A DNA stretch of 64,000 bases from Microvelia longipes (taxonomy: Eukaryota; Arthropoda; Insecta; Hemiptera; Veliidae). The position numbers were made by a program, and so were the translations under genes. How positions within the stretch are numbered: position 1 is the first letter of the stretch; every line of letters starts with the position of its first letter. The stretch covers positions 52,342,643-52,406,642 of the forward strand of contig JACMZG010001870.1 of the NCBI GenBank assembly GCA_018340805.1, written 5' to 3'. The notes below the pieces were generated by a model. The model did not search any database, had not been told where the DNA came from, and worked only from the letters and a program-made list of their open reading frames with translations. Of the stretch, positions 11,457 through 21,640 are shown one piece after another.

Positions 11457-11591
11457 AAAGTTTATTTTTTCTCTTAAAGAGTTTGATAGTTGCTCTATTA
11501 TAAAATTATTTTGTAACATATTGTATTCACGAATCTAATTTTGTATTTAAAATAAATAAACATTTTATTAAAAAAAAAAAAAATAAAAAAT

Positions 11592-11962
11592 AAACAAACA
11601 TTGTAGGATAACTTTCAAGACACCTTATGTGAAGAAACATTGTAGGATAACTTACAATACGGCTTATGTAGAATAACTTCCAAAATGCCTAATATAAATA
11701 AACATTGTAGGATAACTTTAAAAACACCTTATGTAAACAAACATTGTAGGATAACTTACAATACGGCTTATGTAGAATAACTTCCAAAATGCCTAATATA
11801 AATAAACATTGTAGGATAACTTTAAGAACACCTTATGTAAACAAACATTGTATGATAACTTAAAATACGCCTTATGTAAGCAAACTTTGTTGGATAACTT
11901 CCAAAATGCCTTATGTACACAAAGATTGTATAGGATAACTTTCAAGACGCCTTATGCAAACG
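11592..11962. repeat. ~39-bp minisatellite, right part
   Basis: Same unit as 5799-6234 (AACAAACATTGTAGGATAAC...), resuming directly after the retrotransposon tail. Before insertion the array would have been about 800 bp. Confidence 0.85.
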
Positions 11963-12517
11963 AAAATAGTAAGTTATTTTTTGTCAAGCTAACAGGATTT
12001 ATAAGATGATTCAATTAGAGGGGTATTATACATTAAATAAATTGTTTGACATGTTGGGTTATAGTCCGGAATGACGTCATTGCAGGAATGAATAGTCAAT
12101 TTTTAATGTTACGATCCCTGCAATGACGTCACACTTCATTAATATAGAAGTCAGGTTATCACCACCGAATGCCTTTGGTTTGTTTACATCGTATTGAATC
12201 ACCTTATAAATTTCTACATAAAAGCTTACGTTGATTTCGTGACATTTTAAGTTAAAAAACATTTTAAGTTTACATTCGTGACGTCAACAATAGCATATCT
12301 ACATCCTAATAGTATCCATATCATGTCGTCCTAATAAACATGTTTGTTTAGTGTAATTCATGCATGGTGTTAGCTTAAGTCGTTTATATGAGGAAAAACT
12401 TATACCTCTCTTTTAACAATGACATGAAGTCATGTCGATAGCTTAACTTGTGGGTAGCTGTAAAATTAAAAATCATAACCTTGATCAAGCTGACACCAAC
12501 CTTCTAAGATCAATAAA
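11963..12517. other. Gene-less stretch with a TGACGTCA inverted repeat
   Basis: AATGACGTCATTGCAGG (12070-12086) and CCTGCAATGACGTCAC (12117-12132) form a short inverted repeat centred on CRE-like TGACGTCA palindromes. Nothing else is recognised. Confidence 0.4.
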
Positions 12518-12676
12518 ATGAAAAAAGAACTGTTTGAACAACTAACTGGAAATTCATTTCCCAATAATATTAATTTACACATCAAATCTCTCACAGAGCT
12601 TCCAGTATATTTATGTATAAAGCATGGTAAGCGTTTTAGAGAATTAAGACGCCTTAAAACCGTAAATAGTTATTGA
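12518..12676 (+). CDS. Possible small ORF, 52 aa, unrecognised
   Basis: An ATG-initiated frame of 52 codons (begins MKKELFEQLTG, ends KTVNSY). The composition is balanced (Lys/Leu/Glu-rich with few low-complexity runs), unlike most chance frames in this AT-rich DNA. It matches no family I recognise, has no neighbour to give context, and could equally be a relic exon or chance. Confidence 0.15.
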   Translation: MKKELFEQLTGNSFPNNINLHIKSLTELPVYLCIKHGKRFRELRRLKTVNSY

Positions 12677-12989
12677 TTTATAAACAGAATAAATTTACTT
12701 TCTAAGTATTAGTGCAATGACGTCATACAAGAAATATATGTGAATTTAATAATAAACAATTCTTGCCTCCGTTTTCCTGAATTCTAATTTCTCTTTGTGT
12801 TCGGTTTTATTTAACATTTAGAAAATATTTTTAGCTAGAAAGATTTTAATACGAGACAGATAAGACTTGTTCCAGCCATTTATTTTACCAGAATTTTTCA
12901 AAAGAGTTTTCATTGATATAATTATGGAAGAAATGAGCCAATATAAGACGCACAACTTGATTATTGATGGCTCACCATAATGTCGCATG

Positions 12990-13867
12990 CATAGAGTTAT
13001 AAACTAGAGGGAGCTAACCTATCTGAATACATTCATAGGCTTGAAACATCTGTTTAGGACTCTCAGGGGCTTTGTGTAACCTCATTAAAACCTCCTCCAA
13101 CAGTAAGTCAAGGTTATGATAAATCAATTGTTTTCGGCTACCAGTACATTGTTAGTGTTTTTATTTGTATTTTTAGTTATAGACCAAGAGCCCAGGGGTG
13201 TTTTGTTAATAAAAAGTGTAATGGCTGGAACCGGGTTTAATTTTTCGTAAATACCTTCCTGAACAAGGATCTGCAATTCTGCCGACTCGTATCGGATGGG
13301 TGTCCCAGGCAGAACGCACTTTATAGACCAAGAGCCCAGGGGTGTTTTGTTAATAAAAAGTGTAATGGCTGGAAACGGGTTTAATTTTTCGTAAATACCT
13401 TCCTGAACAAGGATCTGCAATTCTGCCGACTCGTATCGATGGGTGTCCCAGGCAGAACGCACTTTATAGACCAAGAGCCCAGGGGTGTTTTGTTAATAAA
13501 AAGTGTAATGGCTGTAACCGGTCTCAATTTTTCGTAAATACCTTCCTGAACAAGGATATGCAATTCTGCCAACTCGTATCGGATGTGTGTCCCAGGCAGA
13601 ACCTTTGACCCCTAAAGTGCGTTCTGCCTGGGACACCCATCCGATACGAGTCGGCAGAATTGCAGATCCTTGTTCAGGAAGGTATTTACGAAAAATTGAG
13701 ACCGGTTCCAGCCATTACACTTTTTATTAACAAAACACCCCTGGGCTCTCGGTCTATTATTATGAACTGATTATTTGATTTCATTTATAAATAGTAGGTG
13801 GTCAGGTTACTTTTTCGATGTTTCAAAATTTAAACTATAAGGCCCCTCTAGTAATAATATCTCTATG
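12990..13867. mobile_element. Family B MITE (copy 1), interrupted by a foldback element
   Basis: Left end CATAGAGTTATAAACTAGAG and right end CTCTAGTAATAATATCTCTATG. The body matches the copies at 15213-15892 and 35982-36292 (CTCAGGGGC, AACCTCATTAAAACCTCC, GGTGGTCAGGTTAC, TTTTCGATGTTTC). The body is split at 13180-13756 by the foldback element. GTCG flanks both sides, a possible short target duplication. Confidence 0.7.
13180..13756. mobile_element. Foldback element (copy 1) with three tandem left arms
   Basis: The outer ends are TAGACCAAGAGCCCAGGGG and CCCCTGGGCTCTCGGTCTA. The left arm of about 144 bp is present three times in tandem (from 13180, 13324 and 13467), each ending at GGTGTCCCAGGCAGAAC. 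One inverted arm follows from about 13616. Copies with the same architecture occur at 29059-29486 and 52873-53430. Frames on the minus strand here are repeat artefacts. It sits inside family B and is therefore younger. Confidence 0.8.
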
Positions 13868-13879
13868 GTCGCCCACTCA

Positions 13880-14163
13880 GTTCCGTTACGTGTTACTTTT
13901 CTAACCGCCGACAAAGCCGTAACTCACTCAGCCTTTACTAAAATTCCGAAGAATATTATTTAACTATTCTTCAGGAATGAAAAACACTCTCTCATCTTTA
14001 CATTCTTAAAGGGCAGAGTAGAGTGGGCTCATTTATGAGTTAGGCGTAAAAAAACAGAGTGAGACATGACATTATGTCGAGAGCCGTCAATAAGGATGAA
14101 TGACGAATTCGCTAGCTGCATTCCTCGGTGACTCTCACCTCGGTAGTATCAAATAATGTACTC
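13880..14163. mobile_element. Family C MITE-like element (copy 1)
   Basis: Shares with 63428-63740 the blocks GAGTTAGGCGTAA/GAGTTAGACGTAA, ACAGAGTG, GACATGACATTATGTCGAG and the terminal block ACCTCGGTAGTATCAAA, which is the reverse complement of the left end of the 63-kb copy. No coding frame. Confidence 0.5.
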
Positions 14164-14419
14164 AGTCACAGTACCATTTGCATTACAACAATAATAGTAC
14201 ACTTTTGAAAGTAGGTTTCAATTTTAATAGTTCATACTTTCTGTCATGTGAAAGGGAAGTATTGTTATAAAAACAATATAACTCTTAATTTTTTCATTAA
14301 ATATCCACGTTTCAGCCTCTACAGTTCCCAAAAATCGAAAAAAGGTAGAACCTGTGAAAATAGGTGAACCTGCGGGAGAAACCCTATTAATAGGCCAAAA
14401 TTATATACTGAAATAAAAA

Positions 14420-14600
14420 AATAATACCAAAAAGTCCTAGACTTTTGAAAATGATCTACACAAGCTCCTGATCTACACTCTTAAATCTAAAGTCACCAAC
14501 AAATTTTTGGTAATTATTTACCAAAGGTGATAAGTTTGTTACTTTTGGTAACTTTTAAAAACTATAACCTATCTTTGAAACCAGATATATATGAAAAACT
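14420..14600. repeat. Fragment related to the inverted repeat at 48-688
   Basis: Contains GTCCTAGACTTTTGAAAATG, GGTAATTATTTACCAAAGGTG and TTTGGTAACTTTTAAAAACT, resembling in order the arms of the first element in the window. Confidence 0.4.
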
Positions 14601-15204
14601 CCGATATTTAGGTTATTTGCAAAAACAGCCCTCATGTCATTAATGTGTTAATTAATAATTTTTTTCAAGAAAAAAATTAAAAAAGATTAATTATTGACCC
14701 AAGCGGAAGTTATTATCGCTGTGGATTCCAGAGATTTGTATCGTTAAAGGACATTCTGAAGATACCATAATACAATGCTTTGTGCTAGAGGTCAAGTGTC
14801 AAGTTTGACTTGATTGCCGTTTCCACTAACCAATGTTAAAACGGCTTAAAATAGAATATTCAAGGGTATAGAGAGTTCAAAAGAAGTTAATAGTAATGAT
14901 GGATATGCCAGGCTTGACTGAGGATACGTCTAGGGATGTTTTACTCTATGGTGGAGAGGGTTCATGTATATTTGACCTTAGTCACGGAAATCTAACTCAT
15001 AGACTTTACAGATCATAGAAAATTCTTTACTGCTTTACGCGATTCGAATTTTTATCTAATTGAATAGCAATATTTATTTAAATTTTCACGATGCACTTAT
15101 ATCGGAGATAAATCAAATAAAATCAAGAACTTAAGATTGATAGTGTATTGGTAACTAACATTTGTTTGTCCGAAATATACAGTTATGGACATTTAAATAA
15201 GAAG
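14601..15204. other. Unannotated stretch
   Basis: No gene, RNA or element boundary recognised. Confidence 0.4.
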
Positions 15205-15212
15205 AAAATAGC

Positions 15213-15892
15213 CATAGAGATATATGCTAGAGGGCATAGAGATATTATTACTAGAGGGGTCCTATAGATTAAATTGTGAAACATGGAAAAAGTAACCTGA
15301 CCACCTTCGATTATAAATGAAATCAAATAATTAGTACAAAATTACAATAACTCATAAAGAAGAATGTTAAAAATTCAAATCAAAACACAAACAATGTGCG
15401 GGAAACCAAATCTATTGATTTATTTTAACCTAAACTTACTCTTGAGGGAGGTTTCAATGAGGTTATAAAGAGCCCCTGAGAGCCGCAAAAAATGTTTCAG
15501 GCCTCTCAATGTATTGAGAAAGGCTATATGCCCCTCAATACATTGAAAGGCCTGAAACATCGTTTTGGGGCTCTCAGGTACTCTGTGTAACCTCATTGAA
15601 ACCTCCTTTAATAGTGGGTTAGGTTTTAAAAAATCTATGATTTGATACTAACGAGTTTTGCAAAACATGAATAGTAATAATGTCTCTCGCAAAATTATTT
15701 TGTCATAATAAATCAATTGAATTCGGTCGCCCGCACATTGTTTGAGTTTTGATTAGTATTTTTAATGTTCTACTATATAAGTTACTCTAATTTTGTACTG
15801 ATTATTTGATTATATTTATAAGCGAAGGTGGTCAGGTTACATTTTCGATGTTTAATTAACCTATAGGGCCTCTCTAGTAATACATCTCTATG
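15213..15892. mobile_element. Family B head-to-head palindrome with 8-bp flank duplication
   Basis: Two family B copies face each other around about 15520, giving a ~680-bp imperfect palindrome from CATAGAGATATATGC to CATCTCTATG. Flanks AAAATAGC (15205-15212) and AAAATAAC (15893-15900) agree at 7 of 8 bases, suggesting a target duplication of the whole palindrome. The right arm carries an insert at about 15637-15706 that joins the two ends of family C (TTTGATACTAACGAGTTTTG ... CTCTCGCAAAATTATTTTG), an internally deleted C copy. Confidence 0.7.
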
Positions 15893-15994
15893 AAAATAAC
15901 AGCAAAACTCGTATTTACCTATGCAATAATTGATTGAGGAGATGTAAGTACAAAGAGATGGTGAGCTAATGCTAACCTAAAAAAAATAAGCTGT

Positions 15995-16540
15995 CTTTTC
16001 TGCTTTTCTATTTATGCTAGAGAGTTGAAACTTTGTACAAACATCAGTCTACTGCTGTAGTTGTGCGATTGGGAAAATAATTTTTTATGACGTCATTAAC
16101 GCAATAATGACTCAGCAAAAATGTCAAAAAATCAAGAAACGCAGAGAACTGATGCGATCCAATTGCAATGTGGAACGCATGTAGCTATGCATAACACAAA
16201 CATATATGCTAAATTTCATCTCATTATCAGCATTAGTTCAATTTTTATTGAATGACTCGTATAAGATTTTTTTAAAAAAATCGAAAAATGATTCAATGGA
16301 GTTGAAATTTGAATCAACTATAGACCTTTACGTAATAAATTAGTGCACCAAGTTTCGATTTAATACAACAAGTATATCTATGAATTTTAATAAATCATGA
16401 AAGTTAAACAGCATAAAGCGTGGTCAGTGCCTGATATTAATTTAACGACTATTATATTCTAAGGACGACCGAAGCAAGTCCGAAGTAGGGAGGATGAGAG
16501 GTAACGATGTAAGTTCCGAGGTACCCCGTACCCGATTTTT
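15995..16540 (+). repeat. Family D repeat (copy 1) with 5S-like block
   Basis: Characteristic blocks in order: GCTAGAGAGTTGAAACTTTG, CAGTCTACTGCTGTAGTTGT, TTATGACGTCATTAACGCAA, TTTCATCTCATTATCAGCAT, ACCAAGTTTCG, a 5S-like block at about 16392-16433 (GTTAAACAGCATAAAGCG then GTCAGTGCC) and a tail with GAAGCAAGTCCGAAG and GTACCCGATTTTT. The same order occurs at 20210-20840, 25775-26230, 29555-29900 and, inverted, at 43745-44575. Non-coding. Confidence 0.7.
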
Positions 16541-16618
16541 TAATACTAATAATAGTTCTAGTTTTATCTCTTACTAAAAATAAAATAATATCATAACTTA
16601 TAGTCCATTCATAACTTA

Positions 16619-16760
16619 TTAAAATAATAATAAGAATAAAGAAGAAAAAGATAAGATAAGAATAAAGAAAAAAGATAAGAATAAAGAATAAGAAAGATAA
16701 GAATAAAGATGAAAAATAAGAATAAAAAGATGAAAGATAAGAATAAAGAATAATAATTCA
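16619..16760. repeat. AAGATAAGAATAA low-complexity repeat
   Basis: Purine-rich degenerate short repeat. The 73-aa minus-strand frame rich in Phe/Leu/Ile comes from it. Confidence 0.7.
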
Positions 16761-16824
16761 TAACTTATTAAAATAATAGTTCCAAAAAAATGTATTGTAG
16801 TGTAAGAAATCAAATAAAAAGTAA

Positions 16825-17155
16825 GCGCCATCAGCTTCAAGCATTCTGCTTATTGGAGGCGTGGCACATATTATTATTTAAGCATACAATTTTTTTATTC
16901 ATAAGTATATTGTATAATTTAAAGTAAAACTCAGTAAAAGAGACTAAACTCACATTCCCACAGCACAGGACACCCATCCTTAAGTGGGAGTTAATTCCAA
17001 CCAAATATATTAAGAATTTTTGTAATTTTTAGTTAAATAAAGGATTATTTTTTTAAAAAAATATATATATATCAATGTAATAACCATTTTTTTAAACTTA
17101 AACTACGTATTTTTTTGGAAAATAAAGTTATATTATTATTATTATTATTATTAGA
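16825..17155 (+). repeat. Possible retroposon 3' end with (ATT)n tail
   Basis: Contains ATTGGAGGCGTGGCAC, a run of T/A-rich sequence, AATAAAG and then a pure ATT trinucleotide tail at 17130-17154. A simple-repeat tail after a polyadenylation-like signal is typical of some LINE and SINE 3' ends. No coding remains. Confidence 0.35.
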
Positions 17156-17328
17156 TAGAAAGAGCGGGTTGAGAGTGATAGATAGATTGGCAGGTAGGAA
17201 TATAGTGACTGACTAGACTGATTCATATCTGCCTAATTATATACATGACTCATGTCAGATCTTGTCAGAGGAAACCCGGTGACCTTACCTTAACGTCACT
17301 AATAGCGTAATGACATTGAACCTACGTC

Positions 17329-17437
17329 ATATATGACATTATAGCTACACCTAGTCACTATGACATTATAGCTACACCTTGTCACTATGACATTATAGCT
17401 ACACCTAGTCACTATGACATTATAGCTACACCTAGTC
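17329..17437. repeat. 27-bp minisatellite, ~4 copies
   Basis: Unit ATGACATTATAGCTACACCT plus AGTCACT, four near-identical copies. Confidence 0.9.
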
Positions 17438-19488
17438 ACTGGCAATGCAACTAAATCATGAAAAATTCATTAATATTAACACAGTCATTGCCTTTTAGAC
17501 ACTGTGTCTCTAGCACTCTAGAGACACTCTGTACAATATCTAGGTGTTGTAAATTAGGTCTCGCTGCGTTTTGCCTCAGGATAAATCCAGCGATTTGCGA
17601 TTTGACAATGGCGGGAGCCATTGTCTGTTGTGTTATAACTCCGGACTCGCTACGCTCGTCCCCCCAAACATAAAGGTAGTATTACTTCTGTCTTGCTTTG
17701 CTTAATCTCTAAAAATAAAGTTAACCAATGTCCTCCAGTATTACAGGCGATGCTACAGGCGAAGTTACATACGATGCTACAGGCGAAGTTACAGGCGAAG
17801 TTACAGGCTGCCCGAATAAGAAATACGGAAAATACTGATATATTTTAACGAGTGCAATAACCAAGCCTGTAATAGTACAACGGTTGAAATCATTCAGAAC
17901 TACATAAAAGTACCTGAAACAGACGATTGTCATGAAATCGCGTATGGTTATCCCTGGGAATAAAAAGAATGTATTTACTGCCAGAGGACTAGCGTATCGA
18001 GACTGAAGACATCTGCGTAGCGAATCTGACATATTTATACACATCATAAAATCCGATACAGACATATTTATGCTTTATCAATACAGGCATATATGTATTT
18101 ACAGTTCTATATATTCAGGAAAAAAGTCTTACGAGTTTAAGTATTGAGACATCCTGTAATCTTTAAGTAATTATACCTCTATACACTCAGGTAAGTCTGG
18201 TTACTAGAACCCGACCGAAAGTTAAACAAGCGAAGGAAAATGTGAACACTTGCATCGAGTATAACCAATCCCAGTATCCACAACTGCTGATATCAGTTGT
18301 GACTGTCTACTAATTTATAGTTTCAACAGATGTGTTGTGCGCAAAACTGAGCGCACTCTTACAAACGCTTACTTTATCAGCCAACTTTATTATACCTATT
18401 GTACAAGTATCAAATAAAATACTAATCAAATTTTATGTTATATTTATTAGCCAAACATGGACCCTCATTTATCACCTAATACAGAAGAACTGCAATAAAA
18501 TTAATCAAGGAACTTAAGACAAATTAACTAACTTAAAACTAACTTGGCTAATCTAGGAATCGTCATCAAAGTTAATGACTCTAAACACTCAAGGTCTTTA
18601 GGAAGACTGATGATAATTGAGTATAGAACAAGGTTTAAGTTAAATGATGACTTTTTGTTTCATAAAAATAGTTTACTTTTCTAGATGAATTGTGTATCAA
18701 GAAATCTGACTGAATAATAATGAGAGATTAAAGGCGCCAAAAACAATATAGGCCAAAATAGTTGAGAGTAAAGTAATGCATAAACCAAGTAGGGAAAATC
18801 CTATACTAACCTGTGTAAAACAATTCAGACAAGCTTGATCAGCTGATAGCTGTCTCAAAAATAAAAAAAGCGAGAATTGGAATAACTGCGCATGTGTCTC
18901 TTTGGATTTACGTTTTTTTCATAGTTTTATTGGCAACCCTGATAACATTAGGAGAGTTTTATTTTCATCGTGTTTTCGTACTTAAATATGTACGTGATAG
19001 TTTAATGATTTTGTATTAAAATTCTGTGAAATAATTGTTACAACAATTTAGTCAAAGAAAAAGAGAAACTATGAAGGTAAACCACATGTTTTTATTAAAA
19101 TTTTGAAGAACATACAGACGACAATGTGTTACCTTAAATATACCTTAAAATTACGATAGCTCTTATTATATTCAAAAATGTTTGGTTGAAGTTGTCAAAT
19201 TACTAATTACAATTAATATTTGAAGGTGAAAAAACAAATATCACTCGCAAAAATGTACTAGGTTAAGTTGTGCGCCCGAAAAAAAATAATTAGCCATTAG
19301 CCACACGTTTTAAGTAATTTAAACAAACCTAGTATTTAAAGATTCGCCCTTAAACCTCTATTGGATGTGACAAAACGTATTTCTAACACATTATTACCAT
19401 TTTATTCTAAATTGTACAAGTAAATGCAAAACAACAAAACGTTTGAGTACCGCAAATAGTTTGTTTACATTTACAAGGGTAAAACAAA
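17438..19488. other. Gene-less stretch with a 12-bp repeat
   Basis: At 17736-17812 the motif ACAGGCGAAGTT/ACAGGCGATGCT recurs about six times. GGACTCGCTACGCTCGTCC near 17642 is the inverted form of the family D tail motif. The 71-aa frame at 17458 and the 114-aa minus frame at 17721 match nothing recognised. Confidence 0.4.
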
Positions 19489-19605
19489 ATGGCCGCGCCC
19501 ATAGCAAAATTTGAGCCAAATCCCTGGTGGACAAAATGTGAACTACATGCCAGGTCTGACAAAAATAGCGTTTGTTTTTTCTACTTGGTTTATACATTAC
19601 TTTAG
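19489..19605 (+). CDS. Possible small ORF, 38 aa, unrecognised
   Basis: The ATG lies in AAAATGGCCGCG, a good initiation context and also a YY1-like promoter motif. The frame begins MAAPIAKFEPNPWW and ends at TAG. Local GC is higher than its surroundings, which could mark a promoter or 5' UTR rather than a protein. No family recognised, no adjoining exon found. Confidence 0.15.
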   Translation: MAAPIAKFEPNPWWTKCELHARSDKNSVCFFYLVYTLL

Positions 19606-19788
19606 GGTGAGATAATGATTTTAATATCATCAATTCCAAAACGACTATTTAAGTATGCCTTTCTAATGACTTTGTTAGTATTTTTGCGATAGGTCAAATT
19701 GATAGGGCACCGGAAGTGCTTGCACTACTAAATCATTAGTTGTTTTGGCCGAGATTTTGTCCTACAAACTCATGTTATATTAAGAAGG

Positions 19789-19789
19789 T

Positions 19790-19863
<74 letters not shown>

Positions 19864-19867
19864 ATTA
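19789..19867. repeat. (TA)n microsatellite
   Basis: Near-pure TA dinucleotides with a few AA interruptions. Confidence 0.95.
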
Positions 19868-20209
19868 AATATGTAATGTTGTATGTTGTAACATATATTA
19901 ATTAAGAAATTAAAACAATGATATATTGTTCAAATACATTTTAAGGCGATTGATAATGCGACCAAACAAGAACTGTTTTTTTACTGAAATTTTCTGTCAT
20001 TTTCTAAATTAATTTAAATTTTATATTTCCTTTATAAAAAAAATGTTTACATTACAATTTTAGTTTCATTTGATTTCACCTGAAGATGTTGAGCTTCGCT
20101 CAATGAAACGTTGTGAAGATTATTATATGTGAAGGTTATTAAATAAATTAATATTTATAAAGGACTGCAGTCTTCAAGAAATTTAAATTTTAAACAAGAA
20201 CTGTGTCTG

Positions 20210-20840
20210 TTATCATCGTAGCTCCTTGTGTATACATGCTAGAAAGTTGAAACCTAGTTCAAAAATCAGTCCACTGCTGTAGTTGTGCTGTTCGGAATAT
20301 ATTTTTTTTATGACGTCATTAACCCGCAATAATGGCTCACCAAAAATTTCGAAAAATTATAAAATGCAGAAAAAGGATGCGATTCGATTCGCATCAACCA
20401 CATGTTGAGCACACATGTAGCTATGTATTAGACTAACATAAGTACTAAGTTTCATCTATTATCAGCATTAGTTTAATTTTTATCGAGTGACTTGTGTACG
20501 TTGTTTAAAAAAAGTATAAATCAGAAAATGATTCAATTGAGTTTATATTTGGTACAAGTGTATACCTTTACCTAATAAATAAGTACACTAAGTTTCGTTT
20601 CAATACAATAAGTATATCCATGATATTTGTTGGATCATAAAATTAAGCAGCATCGAGCGTGGTCAGTGCTTAATGGGTAACCGCAGAGAATGATACGGAT
20701 GCATTTACTAACTGAGGACGAGCGAAGCGAGTCGAAAGACATATTGCAGTATAAATTTGGCTAATTGTACATTCTGAGGGCGAGCGAAGCGAGTCCGAAG
20801 TGATGTGGAAAAGTTCCGAGGTACCCAGTACCCGATTTTT
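20210..20840 (+). repeat. Family D repeat (copy 2), most complete
   Basis: Runs from GTTATCATCGTAGCTCC to GTACCCGATTTTTTAC. The 5S-like block at 20628-20692 reads GGATCATAAAATTAAGCAGC, ATCGAGCGTGGTCAGTG, TTAATGGGTAACCGC, matching in order the 5S rRNA internal control region. Two copies of GACGAGCGAAGCGAGTC or GGCGAGCGAAGCGAGTCC follow at about 20728 and 20779. Confidence 0.75.
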
Positions 20841-21203
20841 TACAATGCATTGATTAAAAAGCTGTGCATCTCATAACAACATCTTTATAAGAGTAACAAG
20901 TCTTTATTTAGTTTTATTATTGACTTTAAGGAAATCATTGATTAAGCAAAGCACGTAAATAAAAACAAACTGTACTCTGTTAACTACACTGTGCTGTCTG
21001 TCAAGAAAGAGTAGATAACATCTAAAACGTACTTTTTCAAATACTTGCTTATTATTAGATTTTGGCATTAACGCGTTAAGATATAACTATAGTGACTCTA
21101 TTGGTTGACCCTATTTCTATGCATGGACATCGGTGCTAATTTCCTAACACTGCAACACAGACTAAAACGTAGTGAAACTGAAAAACTGAAACTAAGCTTA
21201 AGC

Positions 21204-21206
<3 letters not shown>

Positions 21207-21279
<73 letters not shown>

Positions 21280-21290
21280 GATATATATAA
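21207..21290. repeat. (TA)n microsatellite
   Basis: Pure TA run with single interruptions near 21266 and 21281. The 61-aa Ile/Tyr frame comes from it. Confidence 0.95.
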
Positions 21291-21299
21291 GTATTATAT

Positions 21300-21640
21300 T
21301 ATATTACTGTCCAATAAATCAAAAGATAATTTTAATAAGGCATTCACCGAGATTTTAAAGCTCGCTGTTAGTTATACTATTATCTCCCCTCTGGATGTAA
21401 AAATCTTAAACTTACCACGGGAGAGAATAGTTTTTGCTCCCAAGCAGTTATTTTATTATCATATCCCTCGGCAAGCCTCGTGATATGACTGAATGGTGTC
21501 CTCGGCAAGCCTTTAGATTTAATTAACATAGTCCCTTCGGATTTGGCCTCTGGAACCACTTTACCTTCCAAGGGAGCAAAACCTCCCTTTTACTCCCTTG
21601 GTAAGTAAATAACTATAGCAAAAAAATGTTTATTTACTAT
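21300..21640. repeat. Family G dispersed repeat (copy 1)
   Basis: Shares with 51775-52388 and 57465-57725 the blocks CCTCGGCAAGCCTCG / CCTCGGCTTCGCCTCGGG, a Ctrl block GGAACCA, and the terminal CTTGGTAAGTAAATAACTAT. The 63-aa minus frame here is not supported as a gene. Confidence 0.55.

Larger units (their letters stand above)
6235..11591 (+). mobile_element. Non-LTR retrotransposon encoding a virus-like SF1 helicase plus EN-RT
   Basis: The element has two consecutive frames (helicase at 6235-8180; endonuclease and reverse transcriptase at 8177-11150), an AT-rich 3' UTR, AATAAA near 11551 and a poly(A) tail at about 11571-11583. It lies inside one unit of a minisatellite: the left flank ends CCTAATATAA and the right flank resumes AACAAACATTGTAGG, which fixes both junctions within a few bases. 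ORF1 is open at the left junction with no ATG, so the copy is probably 5'-truncated, as is usual for target-primed reverse transcription. A clear long target duplication cannot be separated from the repeated target. Clade assignment (CR1/Jockey-like by endonuclease plus RT without RNase H) is an inference. Confidence 0.85.

Noticed and set aside
13124..13572. Minus-strand frames containing KTPLGSWS and AELQILVQEGIYEKL
   Set aside because: They are the arms of the foldback element, repeated at 29 kb and 53 kb in both orientations, with no independent coding evidence.
21380..21571. 63-aa minus frame (MEGKVVPEAKSEG)
   Set aside because: Lies wholly within family G repeat, whose other copies do not keep the frame.
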